A DNA stretch of 64,000 nucleotides from Ereboglobus luteus (GCF_003096195.1 NZ_CP023004.1:1220501-1284500), one strand, 5' to 3'; positions 50,101 through 57,463 are shown, counted from the first letter of the stretch. Notes: generated by a model from the sequence alone, not told the origin. A program made the numbers and translations.

Positions 50101-53100
50101 GCAGCGGCACCGGCAACAAACTCGTCTTCCAAGGCACCGTGACCGAGGACAGCTACTTCCGCTCCGATGCGACCGCGAACAACTTCGCGCAGCTCACCGT
50201 GCAAACCGACGGCACCAGCAACACGCACTGGACGCTGACCGGCAGCACCACGCAACTCGACGGGGTGAACGCCATCGCGATCAACGACGGCGCGAACAAC
50301 ACGACCGCCACGCTGACGATCACGCCCGCCGATGACGCCGATTACAACTTCGCGCACGCCCTGAGCGGCGACGGCACCCTGGAAATCGCCCTCAAGCAAA
50401 GCGCCAACATCATCAGCTTCGGCACCGTCACCGGCAACGCCTTCACCGGCACGGTCGCGCTCGGCACCGGCCGGTTTGTCCTCGGCGGCACCGCCAACTC
50501 GCAAGGCGCGACCAACCTCGCCACACTCGAAAACGCCACGCTGCGCATCGACGCGGACAACCGCACCGAAGTCGAGGGCACCGGCGCCATCGCCGGCCTC
50601 TCATTCAACAGCGGCACGCTCGCCGTGCGCACCTCCAACACCACCGGCGTCAACCACGTCGAGGATCTGCTCACCGTGTCCGGCACGCTCGACACCACGG
50701 GCGGCGGCACCGTTGAAGTCGCCCTCTCCGGCACCGCCTTCGGTCCCATCCCCGCCACGCCCCCGAGCGCGCCCGCACTCCTCGACCAGGACGACTACGT
50801 CGACAGCGGCACGGCGGGCATGGTGCAAGGCCCGCTCGTTGCCGTGGACGTTGACAACGGCGGCACGGTCACCGGCATCGGCACGCAACTCACCATCGAC
50901 TTCATTCCGTCCTCGAGCAGCACCGGCACCATCCCCGGCTCGGTCAGCTCGACCAGCGCCTACGTGCAATCCGGCACGCACGTCGCCAACCTCGTCTACG
51001 ACTACTACGGCGCGGTCACTGGCAGCGGCATCTACCTCAACTACGGCCTCGCGGAAATCGACGCGCTCGACGGTCAAACCGTGGTCGTCTCCAACGACGG
51101 CGCGGCCAACGACACCCTCGGCGCGATCCTCTCCGGCGACGGCGGCTACACCTTCACCGCCACCGGCAACAGCAGCATCCGCGTCGGCAACGTGAACAGC
51201 AACTACACCGGCACGACCACGATCACCTCCGGCACCGTCATCACGATCACCAACGGAGCCTTCGGCAACACCGACTACCTCGTCATCAACAACGCCGGCG
51301 CGCTCGACCTCAACGGCCGCACGCAAACCATCGCCAACGGCGGCCAAATCGACGGCATCCTCCACGGCAGCGGCAGCCTCGGCTTCGGCGGCCTTGTCAC
51401 AATCACGAGCACCAACACCACCTTCACAGCCGACGTCGGCGTCACCGGCACGGCGGTGCTTCACAACACCAGCGCCCTCGGCGATTCCGGCACCCTCTTC
51501 AACGACGGCCTCGCGCAGTTCACCGCCGCCACCGGCACCTTCTCCAAAACGCTCGCCGGCGCCGGAAACACCGAACTCGCCAACAGCAGCACCGTGTCCG
51601 TCTCGGGCTCAAACACCGCCTACAGCGGCACCTTCATCATCAACACCGGCAACCGCCTGGTCGCCGAAACCGACGCAAACCTCGGCGCGGCGAACATCAC
51701 CGGCTCCGGTGTCTTCGAAAAACAAAACGCCGCCACCACGATCACGATCGGCCACGCCAACAACGGCTTCACCGGCACCGCCGCGGTTACCGCCGGCCGC
51801 CTCGCAGCCACCACAATCGACGCCCTCGGCACCGCCGAAATCGCCGTCGAAGCCGGCGCGATATTTGAGCACCTCAATGTCACCGGCACGCTGCAAAACA
51901 AACTCACCGGCGCGGGCACGCACCACGTGACCAACAGCACCCTCACGATCGACGACGCCGCGAAATACAAAATCACGAACACAACCCTCAACCAACCCTC
52001 CACGTTGTGGCTCGCCACCAACGGCGTCACCATCGGCACGCTGAACGCAAACAGCGGCACGCTCGCCTTCGCAAACCCCGTTGACACGGCCACGATCGGA
52101 GCACTCGGCAGCGGCACCGCGAACATCGTCATGAACGCCTACCTCGCCCAGGCGACCATTGGCGTCAACCCCGCCGGCACCGTGGCCAACCACCTGACAA
52201 TCGACGATGCCGGCAACGCGACCCACTCCGTTTACATCAACGCCCTGAGCGAGCCGCCCCTCGCGCTCAACATGGCCATCGAACTGATCACCACCGGCAC
52301 GGGCGCCGCCACCTTCCTCTTGGCAAACGAAGGCGGCAAACTCGAATACGACCTCACCACCATCGAACTGGTCAAGGGCGACGGCTCGCGCTACACGCCC
52401 GACACAAACATCTGGTATCTCTCCGATCGCAACCTCAGCCACGCCGCCGACGCGATCATCAACACCGCCTCGACCCTCTCGCTCGACTGGGCCTCCGCCA
52501 TGGACTCCCTCCACCTGCGCCTCGGCGACATCCGCGCCGAGTGGCGCGAGCAACCGGCCCGTGACTCCGGCAACATCTGGGTGCGTTCCCGCGGCTACCG
52601 CATCAACGCCGCGAACGAACTCTCCGGCATGTCCTTCCGCCAATACGGCTGGGGCGTGACCGGCGGCGCGGACAAATCCTTCGCCGCCGAAAACGGCGTG
52701 AACCTCCTCGGCGGCTTCATCGACATGGGCGGAGTTGACCGCAAGTTCGACAACGACGGCACCGGCCGCACCCGCAGCGTGGGAGTCGGCGCCTACATTA
52801 CCCTGCTCAGGCAAAACGGCTGGTTCCTCGACGGCATCGCCCGCTTCGACCGTTACGACAATGATTTTGACGCGAAAGCGGCGAACGGCCGCGTGACCCG
52901 CGGCGAATACACGGCCAAGGGCCAAAGCCTCTCGCTCGAAGCCGGCCGCCGCCTGCAACGCACCGACGGCTGGTGGCTGGAGCCCGGCGTGCAAATGGCG
53001 GTCCTCTGGCTCAACGGCGCGAGCTACTCGACGCAAGCCACGTCCGAGCAGCGCGCGCTCAAGGTGAAAGTCGGCGATTCCGACACCTGGCAATACCGCG

Positions 53101-53372
53101 CGCTCATGCGCTTCGGAAAACAAATCCCCAACAGCCGCTGGACGCCCTACGGCAAACTCGCCGCCGTCGCGGTGGATTCCAACGGCGGCAGGATCAAAGT
53201 GCACGGCAAGACCTTTAGCGCCGATTACGACGGCCGCCGGATTGAGTTCGGCCTTGGCACGAGCTACCGCCTCGACGACCTGAGCCAGCTCTACATCGAC
53301 TACGAATACGCCAAGGCCGCCGCCTACGACCGCCCCTGGTCCCTAAACCTCGGCTACCGCCGCCTCTGGTAA
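44157..53372 (+). CDS. Second giant type V autotransporter, 3071 residues, tandem 105-residue repeats
   Basis: The signal peptide is extended: 22 N-terminal residues, then MLILVAAFGCASVNAQ (a second ATG at 44223 could be the start). Residues about 60-1915 consist of repeats centred on GGHGVxIxGN, NSGTIxGG and ITN phrases. Within them, six units of 104-106 residues (45588-47477) include an almost exact duplication. From about 1930 the protein switches to the beta-strand repeat style of the first autotransporter. It shares with it the LDQD..YTGTTTI..DLNGRTQTI module, the linker WYLSDRNLSHAADAIINTAS and the roughly 268-residue barrel ending LGYRRLW. The repeat region uses ATA, GGA and GGG codons freely while the C-terminal part is strongly G/C-ending, so the gene looks mosaic. 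Function is probably surface adhesion; ligand unknown. A strong terminator follows. Confidence 0.93.
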   Translation: MIHISPLRRILDKSSILTKHRRMLILVAAFGCASVNAQPSSYDVDNSTIPITGNVTGDLTQKDAVKVTGSGNTINVGSVNLTGKGHQNWSENLYEGGNGLAIKGDGNNLTNNGSIGGGSVVQSNPGNYGGHGVLVEGDGATITNETSSIIIGGTAQWAQNTPGSTGGDAIKIQGSAGNGSVVISNGTNALVQGGKAFDSAADGRGGAGINIYQADAVTIDNEMGGVIAGGETHGIGRGSAFGGAGVHIDQGGVVTINNKTGAVIRGGAAHNNSAAHTSTSGDGMHIVANRVTITNEAGALVQGGTTQHSGSFGYGGRGMHIESNDTTVSNSGTIAGGLAGNTKNAAGGDALYILGNDAILDNSGVIMGGGATFPLVGTSETGAGGSAVIIEGDSFKSISNTGTIAGGNGIISNARYSNTGGHGLMITATAQAANPGSITNSGLIAGGTSQNGTYGSGGHGVYMNGSITNFENSDTGRITAGSASATGTSMGGSGVIINGASYGKIINDGIITGGAANNGTNRQAGHGLSITATNQAIGVGVIKNSGTITAGSSASGVIGTGGHGVHLDGNLASFENELGGRITAGSASASGTSTAGSGVTITTDSFDAITNAGYISGGNAYSSGSGTAQAGHGIAVTATSQLTASGSVKNSGTIIAGNNSGGAFGAGGHGVSIEGNLEYFENTAGAQITAGSASATGTSMGGSGVIINGASYGKIINDGIITGGAANNGTNRQAGHGLSITATNQAIGVGVIKNSGTITAGSSASGVIGTGGHGVHLDGNLASFENELGGRITAGSASASGTSTAGSGVTITTDSFDAITNAGYISGGNAYSSGSGTAQAGHGIAVTATSQLTASGSVKNSGTIIAGNNSGGAFGAGGHGVSIEGNLEYFENTAGAQITAGAASASGTSTGGSGVTITTDSFDAITNAGYISGGNANSSGSGTAQAGHGIAVTATSQLTTSGSVKNSGTIIAGNNSGGAFGAGGHGVSIEGSLEYFENTTGAQITAGAASASGTSMGGSGVIIDGASYREIINAGMITGGAANNGTNRQAGHGLSITATNQAAGVGVIKNSGTITAGSSAGGVIGTGGHGVYLDGNFASFENELGGRITAGSSSASGTSTAGSGLYIDADSYGAIINAGIISGGVATNGTLRQGGHGVTMTGAGMAVATGTVKNSGAISGGSISGGMENIGGDGINVTGNLARFDNESGARIVGGSVGGSGTSTAGSGVSIAGNIFGEVLNAGLIAGGTINGGNNSIVLRQSGNGLSLIATDRSVISGTVKNSGTIAAGNIFGDPWNTRFGIGGHGVYVDGNLARFENDSTGLITGGSSATTTAGSGVLIVSSSFGEMLNKGDIIGGNIANGGQAGHGVHIQGDDATVTNMTDANISGGDAMWVSSTGGHGIFIEGNNVTVSNTGGRIAGGAAHDADPIARGGHGLSIAGADATVNNTGDITGGAAYSAPESAAGHGLHISGTGAIVNNKGNITGGIARGTADAEAGHGLAIEGALTSLNNTGLIIGGTTMDADNGTSGHGLHLEASAPDTTEKIITNTGTITGGHALRLTSAFSGHGIYLGGDYYSIINKDGGLIEGGTAIEARTTESGHGIHVLNNNIVITNTGNARVIGGEAGCSGGGFASTAGHAINIIGDAVAVKNSAGASISGGFAGGGEDHAENNAGAGIQVLGDNANIINEHGAVIMGGNADSYIKNVFTNEWYVTTNNAGAGIHIGKDSAVIENKESALISGGTATGLYKSGTAIALAINQGGHGVDIDFQASGTVDAGMFVNGGTVKGGDSLWAAQGIAGSGININGYVKVFDTGSGAVHGGNAVGVINDLGASASAIGGHALYINDASTSASEVKSTHLLAGGDATGAQTNEGGDGVRIDGANYNITNSGTILGGAATGGTAHTDGYGININAATDSAQITNTGEVSGESGIRITNATSGTIYNTGTITATGTANRAIELASANIISKFDTGSVLNGDVHSSGTGNKLVFQGTVTEDSYFRSDATANNFAQLTVQTDGTSNTHWTLTGSTTQLDGVNAIAINDGANNTTATLTITPADDADYNFAHALSGDGTLEIALKQSANIISFGTVTGNAFTGTVALGTGRFVLGGTANSQGATNLATLENATLRIDADNRTEVEGTGAIAGLSFNSGTLAVRTSNTTGVNHVEDLLTVSGTLDTTGGGTVEVALSGTAFGPIPATPPSAPALLDQDDYVDSGTAGMVQGPLVAVDVDNGGTVTGIGTQLTIDFIPSSSSTGTIPGSVSSTSAYVQSGTHVANLVYDYYGAVTGSGIYLNYGLAEIDALDGQTVVVSNDGAANDTLGAILSGDGGYTFTATGNSSIRVGNVNSNYTGTTTITSGTVITITNGAFGNTDYLVINNAGALDLNGRTQTIANGGQIDGILHGSGSLGFGGLVTITSTNTTFTADVGVTGTAVLHNTSALGDSGTLFNDGLAQFTAATGTFSKTLAGAGNTELANSSTVSVSGSNTAYSGTFIINTGNRLVAETDANLGAANITGSGVFEKQNAATTITIGHANNGFTGTAAVTAGRLAATTIDALGTAEIAVEAGAIFEHLNVTGTLQNKLTGAGTHHVTNSTLTIDDAAKYKITNTTLNQPSTLWLATNGVTIGTLNANSGTLAFANPVDTATIGALGSGTANIVMNAYLAQATIGVNPAGTVANHLTIDDAGNATHSVYINALSEPPLALNMAIELITTGTGAATFLLANEGGKLEYDLTTIELVKGDGSRYTPDTNIWYLSDRNLSHAADAIINTASTLSLDWASAMDSLHLRLGDIRAEWREQPARDSGNIWVRSRGYRINAANELSGMSFRQYGWGVTGGADKSFAAENGVNLLGGFIDMGGVDRKFDNDGTGRTRSVGVGAYITLLRQNGWFLDGIARFDRYDNDFDAKAANGRVTRGEYTAKGQSLSLEAGRRLQRTDGWWLEPGVQMAVLWLNGASYSTQATSEQRALKVKVGDSDTWQYRALMRFGKQIPNSRWTPYGKLAAVAVDSNGGRIKVHGKTFSADYDGRRIEFGLGTSYRLDDLSQLYIDYEYAKAAAYDRPWSLNLGYRRLW
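45588..47477 (+). repeat. Tandem passenger repeats in the order A1-B1-A2-B2-B3-A3
   Basis: Type A units are 312 bp (A1 45588-45899, A2 46218-46529, A3 47166-47477) and type B units 318 bp (B1 45900-46217, B2 46530-46847, B3 46848-47165). A1-B1 and A2-B2 form a 630-bp direct repeat in which I find only three substitutions (46085/46715, 46139/46769, 46163/46793). B3 and A3 are more diverged. The frame is kept throughout. Confidence 0.95.
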
Positions 53373-53402
53373 GCAGTCCCTTCCTGCAATCACTCATCCT
53401 CC

Positions 53403-53435
53403 AAAGGCCGTCCCGTTCTGAGACGGCCTTTTTTG
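53403..53435 (+). terminator. Rho-independent terminator after the second autotransporter
   Basis: A perfect 10-bp stem (AAAGGCCGTC, 53403-53412, with GACGGCCTTT, 53422-53431), a 9-nt loop and a run of six Ts ending at 53434. It lies 30 bp after the stop codon. The hairpin ends a few bases before the end of the convergent methyltransferase gene and could act on both strands. Confidence 0.93.
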
Positions 53436-53440
53436 TGCCA

Positions 53441-54511
53441 TCACGCCTTCATGAAGGCGGCCACCTTGCTCATGATTTCGGCCTCGCTACCGGGGACGCT
53501 GAGGACCTCGCACTCGGTGCCGAGGATGAAGGGGTGCCCCGTGGCGCGCATTTTCTCCAAGAGTTCGCGCGCCATCGCGGCGACGGTTTCGGCGGTGAGT
53601 TGCGGCGCGTAGAAATTTTTGCTGGGCAGGTTGCCGTAGATGACGGTGGTTTTCGGAATCAGCGCGGCGTCCTCCCAGAGTTTGCGCGAGCCGCCAAGGC
53701 TGATAATCGCCGGGTTGAGCGCGCTGAGGCGGCGCACCATTTCGTCCGTGAGTTCGCCGCAGTCGTGGAAGATCAGGTCGACGTTGTGCTCCGCAAGCAG
53801 CGCGGCGAAACGACGCATGGGTTCCATCACGTATTTTTCAAAAACGGCGTAGTTGGTTTCCTCCTGCTGCTTCGGGGAAAAATAAACCAAGTTTGCCGCG
53901 GGTTCGCAGACGAAGATCGCCTTGGCGCCGGCGGCGATTTGCGCGCGCAGATATTCATGGATGACGTGCTCGCCGAGCGCGAGAAGACGCTCAACCATGG
54001 CGATGTCGGGTTCGTCCCCGGCGGTGATTCCAGTGCCGGCAAGAAATACGGGCATGATCGGGTCGGTGACGAGCTTGGTCATCAGCGAAAAAGGGCCGAT
54101 GCACATGCCGATGGGGAGGAGGTCCGTGTGCGTTTGCGCGATATGCGTGATCGCGTCACACGTGGCGCGCATGCGCGGGACGAGTGGGATGCCGGGGAGC
54201 TCCGTTGCGAGCGGGGGAAGCTTGGGCGGGTTTTCCATCGAGGTCGACGGCGGCTCAAAATGATAACTTTCGATTTCGTCCTCGGGAACATCGCAAGCGC
54301 GCAACAGCGCGTCTTTTTCGAGCGTGAGGTCCATGAGCGGAATCGCGAGCGGGCAGTTGAAACGGCGCGCGGTTTCGGCAATCACGTCGCCAAGACGTTT
54401 TCCGTCGAGGAGAATGGCGTCATGGTCGATGTGCGCGTGGAGAATGAGGTGCGCGCCGACGGGTGCGCGAAGTCCCCTGGCGGCGAGGTCGGTGTAAAAG
54501 GTGCGGTTCAT
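53441..54511 (-). CDS. URO-D-family corrinoid methyltransferase
   Basis: 356 residues with the TIM-barrel pattern of the uroporphyrinogen decarboxylase superfamily, MtaA/MtbA-like branch. Features are MDLTLEKDALL early, PIGMCIGPFSLM in the middle, FVCEPAAN, a probable zinc ligand cluster FHDCGELTD, and ISLGG near the end. Such enzymes move a methyl group to or from a corrinoid protein. The corrinoid protein is encoded 91 bp upstream on the same strand, so the two are a functional pair. The haem-pathway HemE role is unlikely with that partner. No MttB-type substrate methyltransferase is next to them, so the methyl donor is unknown. Confidence 0.85.
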   Translation of the reverse strand: MNRTFYTDLAARGLRAPVGAHLILHAHIDHDAILLDGKRLGDVIAETARRFNCPLAIPLMDLTLEKDALLRACDVPEDEIESYHFEPPSTSMENPPKLPPLATELPGIPLVPRMRATCDAITHIAQTHTDLLPIGMCIGPFSLMTKLVTDPIMPVFLAGTGITAGDEPDIAMVERLLALGEHVIHEYLRAQIAAGAKAIFVCEPAANLVYFSPKQQEETNYAVFEKYVMEPMRRFAALLAEHNVDLIFHDCGELTDEMVRRLSALNPAIISLGGSRKLWEDAALIPKTTVIYGNLPSKNFYAPQLTAETVAAMARELLEKMRATGHPFILGTECEVLSVPGSEAEIMSKVAAFMKA

Positions 54512-54548
54512 GTGTGTGTTGAAAAATTAGGGCACGCAGTGGCGATAG

Positions 54549-54570
54549 GCGCGGACAGGAATGTCCGCGC
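54549..54570. repeat. Perfect hairpin between corrinoid and methyltransferase genes
   Basis: A 9-bp stem (GCGCGGACA with TGTCCGCGC) around GGAA. Read on the minus strand, the centre is CATTCCTG, the same core found in other palindromes of the window. There is no T tract, so this is more likely a dispersed palindromic element or RNA-processing site than a terminator. Confidence 0.75.
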
Positions 54571-54602
54571 AACATGTCAGAATGGGACACGCGGTTTGGG
54601 CG

Positions 54603-55247
54603 TCAGGCGGTGGCGCCTATGAGCTCGCAGGCTTTGTCAACGGCGGAGCCGGCGTCGGAACTGTAACCGTCCGCGCCGATTTCGTCGGCGAATTGCTGCG
54701 TGATCGGCGCGCCGCCGATCATGACCTTGGTCTTCGGGAGATTGGCCTCCTTGATGAGGGCGACGGTCGATTTCATCGCGGGCATCGTGGTGGTGAGAAG
54801 CGCGGAAAGCCCGACGAGGTCGGCGTTGTGCTCCTTGGCGGCGGCGAGGAATTTTTCAGGCGTCACATTCACGCCGAGATCGACGACGCGGAAGTTCGCG
54901 CCCTTCCACATCATGGCGACGAGATTTTTGCCGATGTCGTGAAGGTCGCCCTGCACGGTCCCGATGACGGCGGTGTATTTCGGAACGATGCCGGCCTTGG
55001 CGAGAAGCGGCTCGAGCATGCCCATCGACTCCTTCATGGCGCGAGCGGCAATGAGCATCTCGGGGACGAAGATTTCGTTGCGCTTGAATTTTTCGCCAAC
55101 GATGCCCATCGCGCTGACGAGGGCGTTGTCCACGATTTCCTGGAGGGGAATGTTTGCGTCCAGCGCCTGCTGCGTGGCGGTCTTTGCGTCTTTGCTTTTG
55201 CCGCCAATGACCGCGGCGGAAAGTTGTTCGAGGATTGGGTTGCTCAT
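54603..55247 (-). CDS. Corrinoid (cobalamin-binding) methyl carrier protein
   Basis: 214 residues in two domains. A helical cap (about 1-88) contains EIFVPEMLIAARAMKESM. A Rossmann-like B12 domain follows with GTVQGDLHDIGKNLV, giving the DxHxxG motif (Asp101, His103, Gly106) whose His ligates cobalt, then VGLSALLTTTMPAM and IGGAPITQQFADEIGADGYSSDA. Relatives are MtbC, MttC and MtaC. It carries a methyl group between a substrate methyltransferase and the URO-D-type enzyme encoded just downstream. The first 22 codons and the roughly 240-bp leader are duplicated 1.5 kb upstream of the gene (56685-56951). Confidence 0.92.
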   Translation of the reverse strand: MSNPILEQLSAAVIGGKSKDAKTATQQALDANIPLQEIVDNALVSAMGIVGEKFKRNEIFVPEMLIAARAMKESMGMLEPLLAKAGIVPKYTAVIGTVQGDLHDIGKNLVAMMWKGANFRVVDLGVNVTPEKFLAAAKEHNADLVGLSALLTTTMPAMKSTVALIKEANLPKTKVMIGGAPITQQFADEIGADGYSSDAGSAVDKACELIGATA

Positions 55248-55493
55248 AATATCAGGGTTTTATTTGCGGTTGAGGGCGCAAACAATACCAGAACCGCCTC
55301 CGGTTTGCTTGCACTTAAGTGCGCAAACTTTGGATTTTCGTGCGAAGAGACACGCAAACACACGCCGTCAAGAACGCCAGCAGACGCGAAACTTGCGGGA
55401 ACACCGCTTGCCGACGAGAGGGCCCTTTAGTTCGCCTGGCGGCGACCAAAAGGGCAAGATCAACAAACATCAACCAGCCCTCTTCGGATGTTC
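55182..55493 (-). repeat. Direct duplication, copy 1: corrinoid gene 5' end plus leader
   Basis: This covers the first codons of the corrinoid gene and its upstream leader. It matches 56685-56951 in the same orientation with scattered differences and a roughly 45-bp segment (near 55285-55330) absent from the other copy. Both copies keep a hairpin at about 55427-55458 whose arms read CCCTTT..CGCC and GGCG..AAAGGG. The 55248-55544 interval has no gene and this leader is its main content. Confidence 0.85.
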
Positions 55494-55544
55494 ACAATGT
55501 CGGATCTTGCGGTGGCAACCCTACATTGTTTGCGGCAGAACAGT

Positions 55545-55937
55545 TCATTTCTTGGCTTTCTCCCAGCAATAAAACGACCAAACCGTCACGATTAATATAG
55601 ATATAATAACTGTGATTATTACAGCCAATGCAGTCACCCTCCGTTTCTTATTCCATGTCTCAAATTCGCATGCATATGTTTCGATATTTTTTTTATTAAA
55701 TATAAAAATCAAATTAATTAATGTTACAATTATGCATACCGGAACCCCGTCCAGCCAAAATTTTGAGCCAAAGATGTTAATTCCGGCATGCATCTCCAGA
55801 TTTACAAAAATATCAAAAACCAAAAATAATAATATTCCAGTGACTATTATACAAGCCTTAACATCGGCCAGCGAAGGGAGATATTGAGTTTTGTAATATT
55901 TTAATAATCGATAGTATAAATATATATATAACTTCAT
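55545..55937 (-). CDS. Small orphan membrane protein
   Basis: About 130 residues from MKLYIYLYYR (an ATG ten codons earlier at 55967 is possible). Three hydrophobic segments are visible: ACIIVTGILLFLVFDIFV, VCIIVTLINLIFIF and LAVIITVIISILIVTVWSF. They are separated by short polar loops with a basic KKRR stretch before the last. I do not recognise a family. The gene is AT-rich, contrasting with the methyltransferase genes beside it, and belongs to the accessory patch with IS remnants. Likely inner-membrane; function unknown. Confidence 0.6.
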   Translation of the reverse strand: MKLYIYLYYRLLKYYKTQYLPSLADVKACIIVTGILLFLVFDIFVNLEMHAGINIFGSKFWLDGVPVCIIVTLINLIFIFNKKNIETYACEFETWNKKRRVTALAVIITVIISILIVTVWSFYCWEKAKK

Positions 55938-56084
55938 GATAAACTCAATCGTATTGAGACCTTGCACGCCATAGCGCCCCTATAATTGAGCCGATTTATT
56001 CGACTGTTTCAAGACGATTAGCTTGATGCGCATAACCGAAAGGGTCAGGACGTTGCTTGGTGATTTTCATAGTCGTTAATTTGA

Positions 56085-56122
56085 TTTCTACTCATGCTAC
56101 CTGTCCTCCTTTGCTGTCCTGC
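56085..56122 (-). mobile_element. Inverted copy of the IS110-type left-end sequence
   Basis: The minus strand here reads GGACAGGTAGCATGAG, the same sequence found at 57470-57485 upstream of the transposase fragment. It is a short end fragment in opposite orientation without any transposase coding sequence. Confidence 0.5.
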
Positions 56123-56150
56123 CAGAACCTTGTAGCAAGGTATGCGAGGC

Positions 56151-56504
56151 TTACGCATTAAAAAAATAACTCAATAGAATTACAAAACATATTAAGATGA
56201 ATATTAATTTCACATATCGAAATAGTTTTTTCAACCTTGGAAGCATTCGATGGTATTCGCCGTCTCGCTTACGGTAGGCAATATATGTAAGGATACACCC
56301 GGAAACACCTATGGGAAAAGCAACGGAGGAACCCATCAAAAATGAAATTAAATAATAATAATCTACACTCCCTGTGATTTTTCGGGGCGGGAAAATGCAC
56401 AAGTATAAAATTAACAAAACAGAAGCTGTTAACATGAATATGAAAAAAGACATATATATGATATATCTCTTCCTATCATATTTATCTTCGGGTTCGAATT
56501 TCAT
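56151..56504 (-). CDS. Small orphan membrane protein
   Basis: 117 residues with three long hydrophobic stretches: MSFFIFMLTASVLLILYLC, YLISFLMGSSVAFPIGVSGC through ILTYIAY, and VKLIFILICFVILLSYFF. A polar basic loop (YRKRDGEYHRMLPRLKKLFR) lies before the last. No family was recognised. It is AT-rich and flanked on both sides by IS110-derived fragments, so it is probably accessory DNA. It is unlike the other membrane protein at 55545 in sequence. Confidence 0.6.
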   Translation of the reverse strand: MKFEPEDKYDRKRYIIYMSFFIFMLTASVLLILYLCIFPPRKITGSVDYYYLISFLMGSSVAFPIGVSGCILTYIAYRKRDGEYHRMLPRLKKLFRYVKLIFILICFVILLSYFFNA

Positions 56505-56531
56505 TTATTATTCAATATTTAAAAATTGTTA

Positions 56532-56684
56532 TCATTATGCCATGAACGATGCTGAAATTGTTTATCACAAGAAACACTGTGTGACGTGTGTGCTGGATGC
56601 GCAAGGCCGCAAACCTTTGTGCGGCGCGGCTCGAGGGCCAACTCGCCCGGAGCCGTTGCGCGTTAATTCAGGACGCCTGCCGGC
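56532..56684 (+). mobile_element. IS110 transposase 5' fragment, decayed
   Basis: It reads as MNDAEIVYHKKHCVTCVLDAQGRK and then diverges, matching the first about 50 codons of the transposase fragment at 57531 (GIDYHKRYSVACTLDAQGRK). It shares with the fragment at 59331 the altered segment AAACCTTTGTGCGGCGCGG, so these two derive from one damaged copy. It joins directly to the duplicated corrinoid 5' end. Confidence 0.75.
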
Positions 56685-56951
56685 CTTTGCGTCTTTGTTT
56701 TTGCCGCCAATGACCGCGGCGGAAAGCTGTTCGAGAATTGGGTTGCTCATAATATCAGGGTTTTATTTGCGGCTGAGGGCGCAAACTTTGGATTTTCGCG
56801 CGAAGAGACACGCAAACGCACGCCGTGCCAAACGACAGGCAGCGCGATGCCTGCGGGAACACCGCATGTCGACGAGAGGGTCCTTTTGTTCGCCTAGCGG
56901 CGATCAAAAGGGCAAGATCAACAAACATCAATCCACCCCCTTCGGATGTTC
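56685..56951 (-). pseudogene. Truncated duplicate of the corrinoid protein gene and its leader
   Basis: The minus strand from 56750 begins MSNPILEQLSAAVIGGK and keeps about 22 residues of the corrinoid protein, then runs into IS110-derived sequence. The leader (56751-56951) matches the leader of the intact gene at 55248-55493. No functional product is expected. The duplication retains the original start codon and hairpin. Confidence 0.85.
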
Positions 56952-57413
56952 CTCTTTATTAGGCGTTTTGACCACTTTGTCTATTGGCCAATTTGTCAAC
57001 ACTTCATGCCCTTTTATTGATGCATTCTTAATAGTTTCTCGGATGGATTCGAAGCTTTTGGCATCCAAGTATTTCATTTCAGATTTTCTATTTTTGTATA
57101 ATAATTCTAAAACGTATCCAGTTTCGCTTTTCTTGGCACTGCTTAACAATGATTGTAGCTTATTATAGGCGTTAGCATCTATAGAAAATTTAGGGGCAGC
57201 GTCATAGCGTGCCTACCAAAAGGCATCATGCTCTTCTTCGACGGCAACCACAGGCAATATTTCACCTTCAAACCATACAATTGTCGGTATATGTGCACGC
57301 GGCACGCCTTCATAACTTAACATTATCATGTCAGGTGTTTTTTTATCTGACGTTTGGGCAACGCATCCAGCGGTTATCAGAAATAAACTTATAAAAATGA
57401 AAAAAGTTCTCAT
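56928..57413 (-). pseudogene. Lipoprotein gene interrupted by an in-frame amber codon
   Basis: The frame begins with a lipoprotein signal (MRTFFIFISLFLITAGC, lipobox TAGC) and runs to EEEHDAFW, then a TAG at 57213-57215. The same frame continues open after the TAG for 95 codons as ARYDAAPKFSIDANAYNKLQ, with good protein character, to a stop at 56928. The continuous product would be about 160 residues. Without readthrough only 66 residues are made. The amber may be a recent nonsense mutation or a sequencing error. No family was recognised. The 3' end overlaps the duplicated corrinoid leader, suggesting that the duplication replaced its original end. Confidence 0.75.
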
Positions 57414-57463
57414 GGAGGGATAACAGAAGGGGTTAGGTAATATTTTTATAAGTCATTCGGAAG

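Noticed and set aside
54549-54570. Terminator between the corrinoid and methyltransferase genes
   Set aside because: Perfect hairpin but no T tract on the minus strand; the genes are a functional pair expected to be cotranscribed.
55248-55493. Cobalamin riboswitch in the corrinoid gene leader
   Set aside because: A GTGTTCCCGCA stretch vaguely resembles part of the B12-box context, but the remaining conserved elements could not be found.
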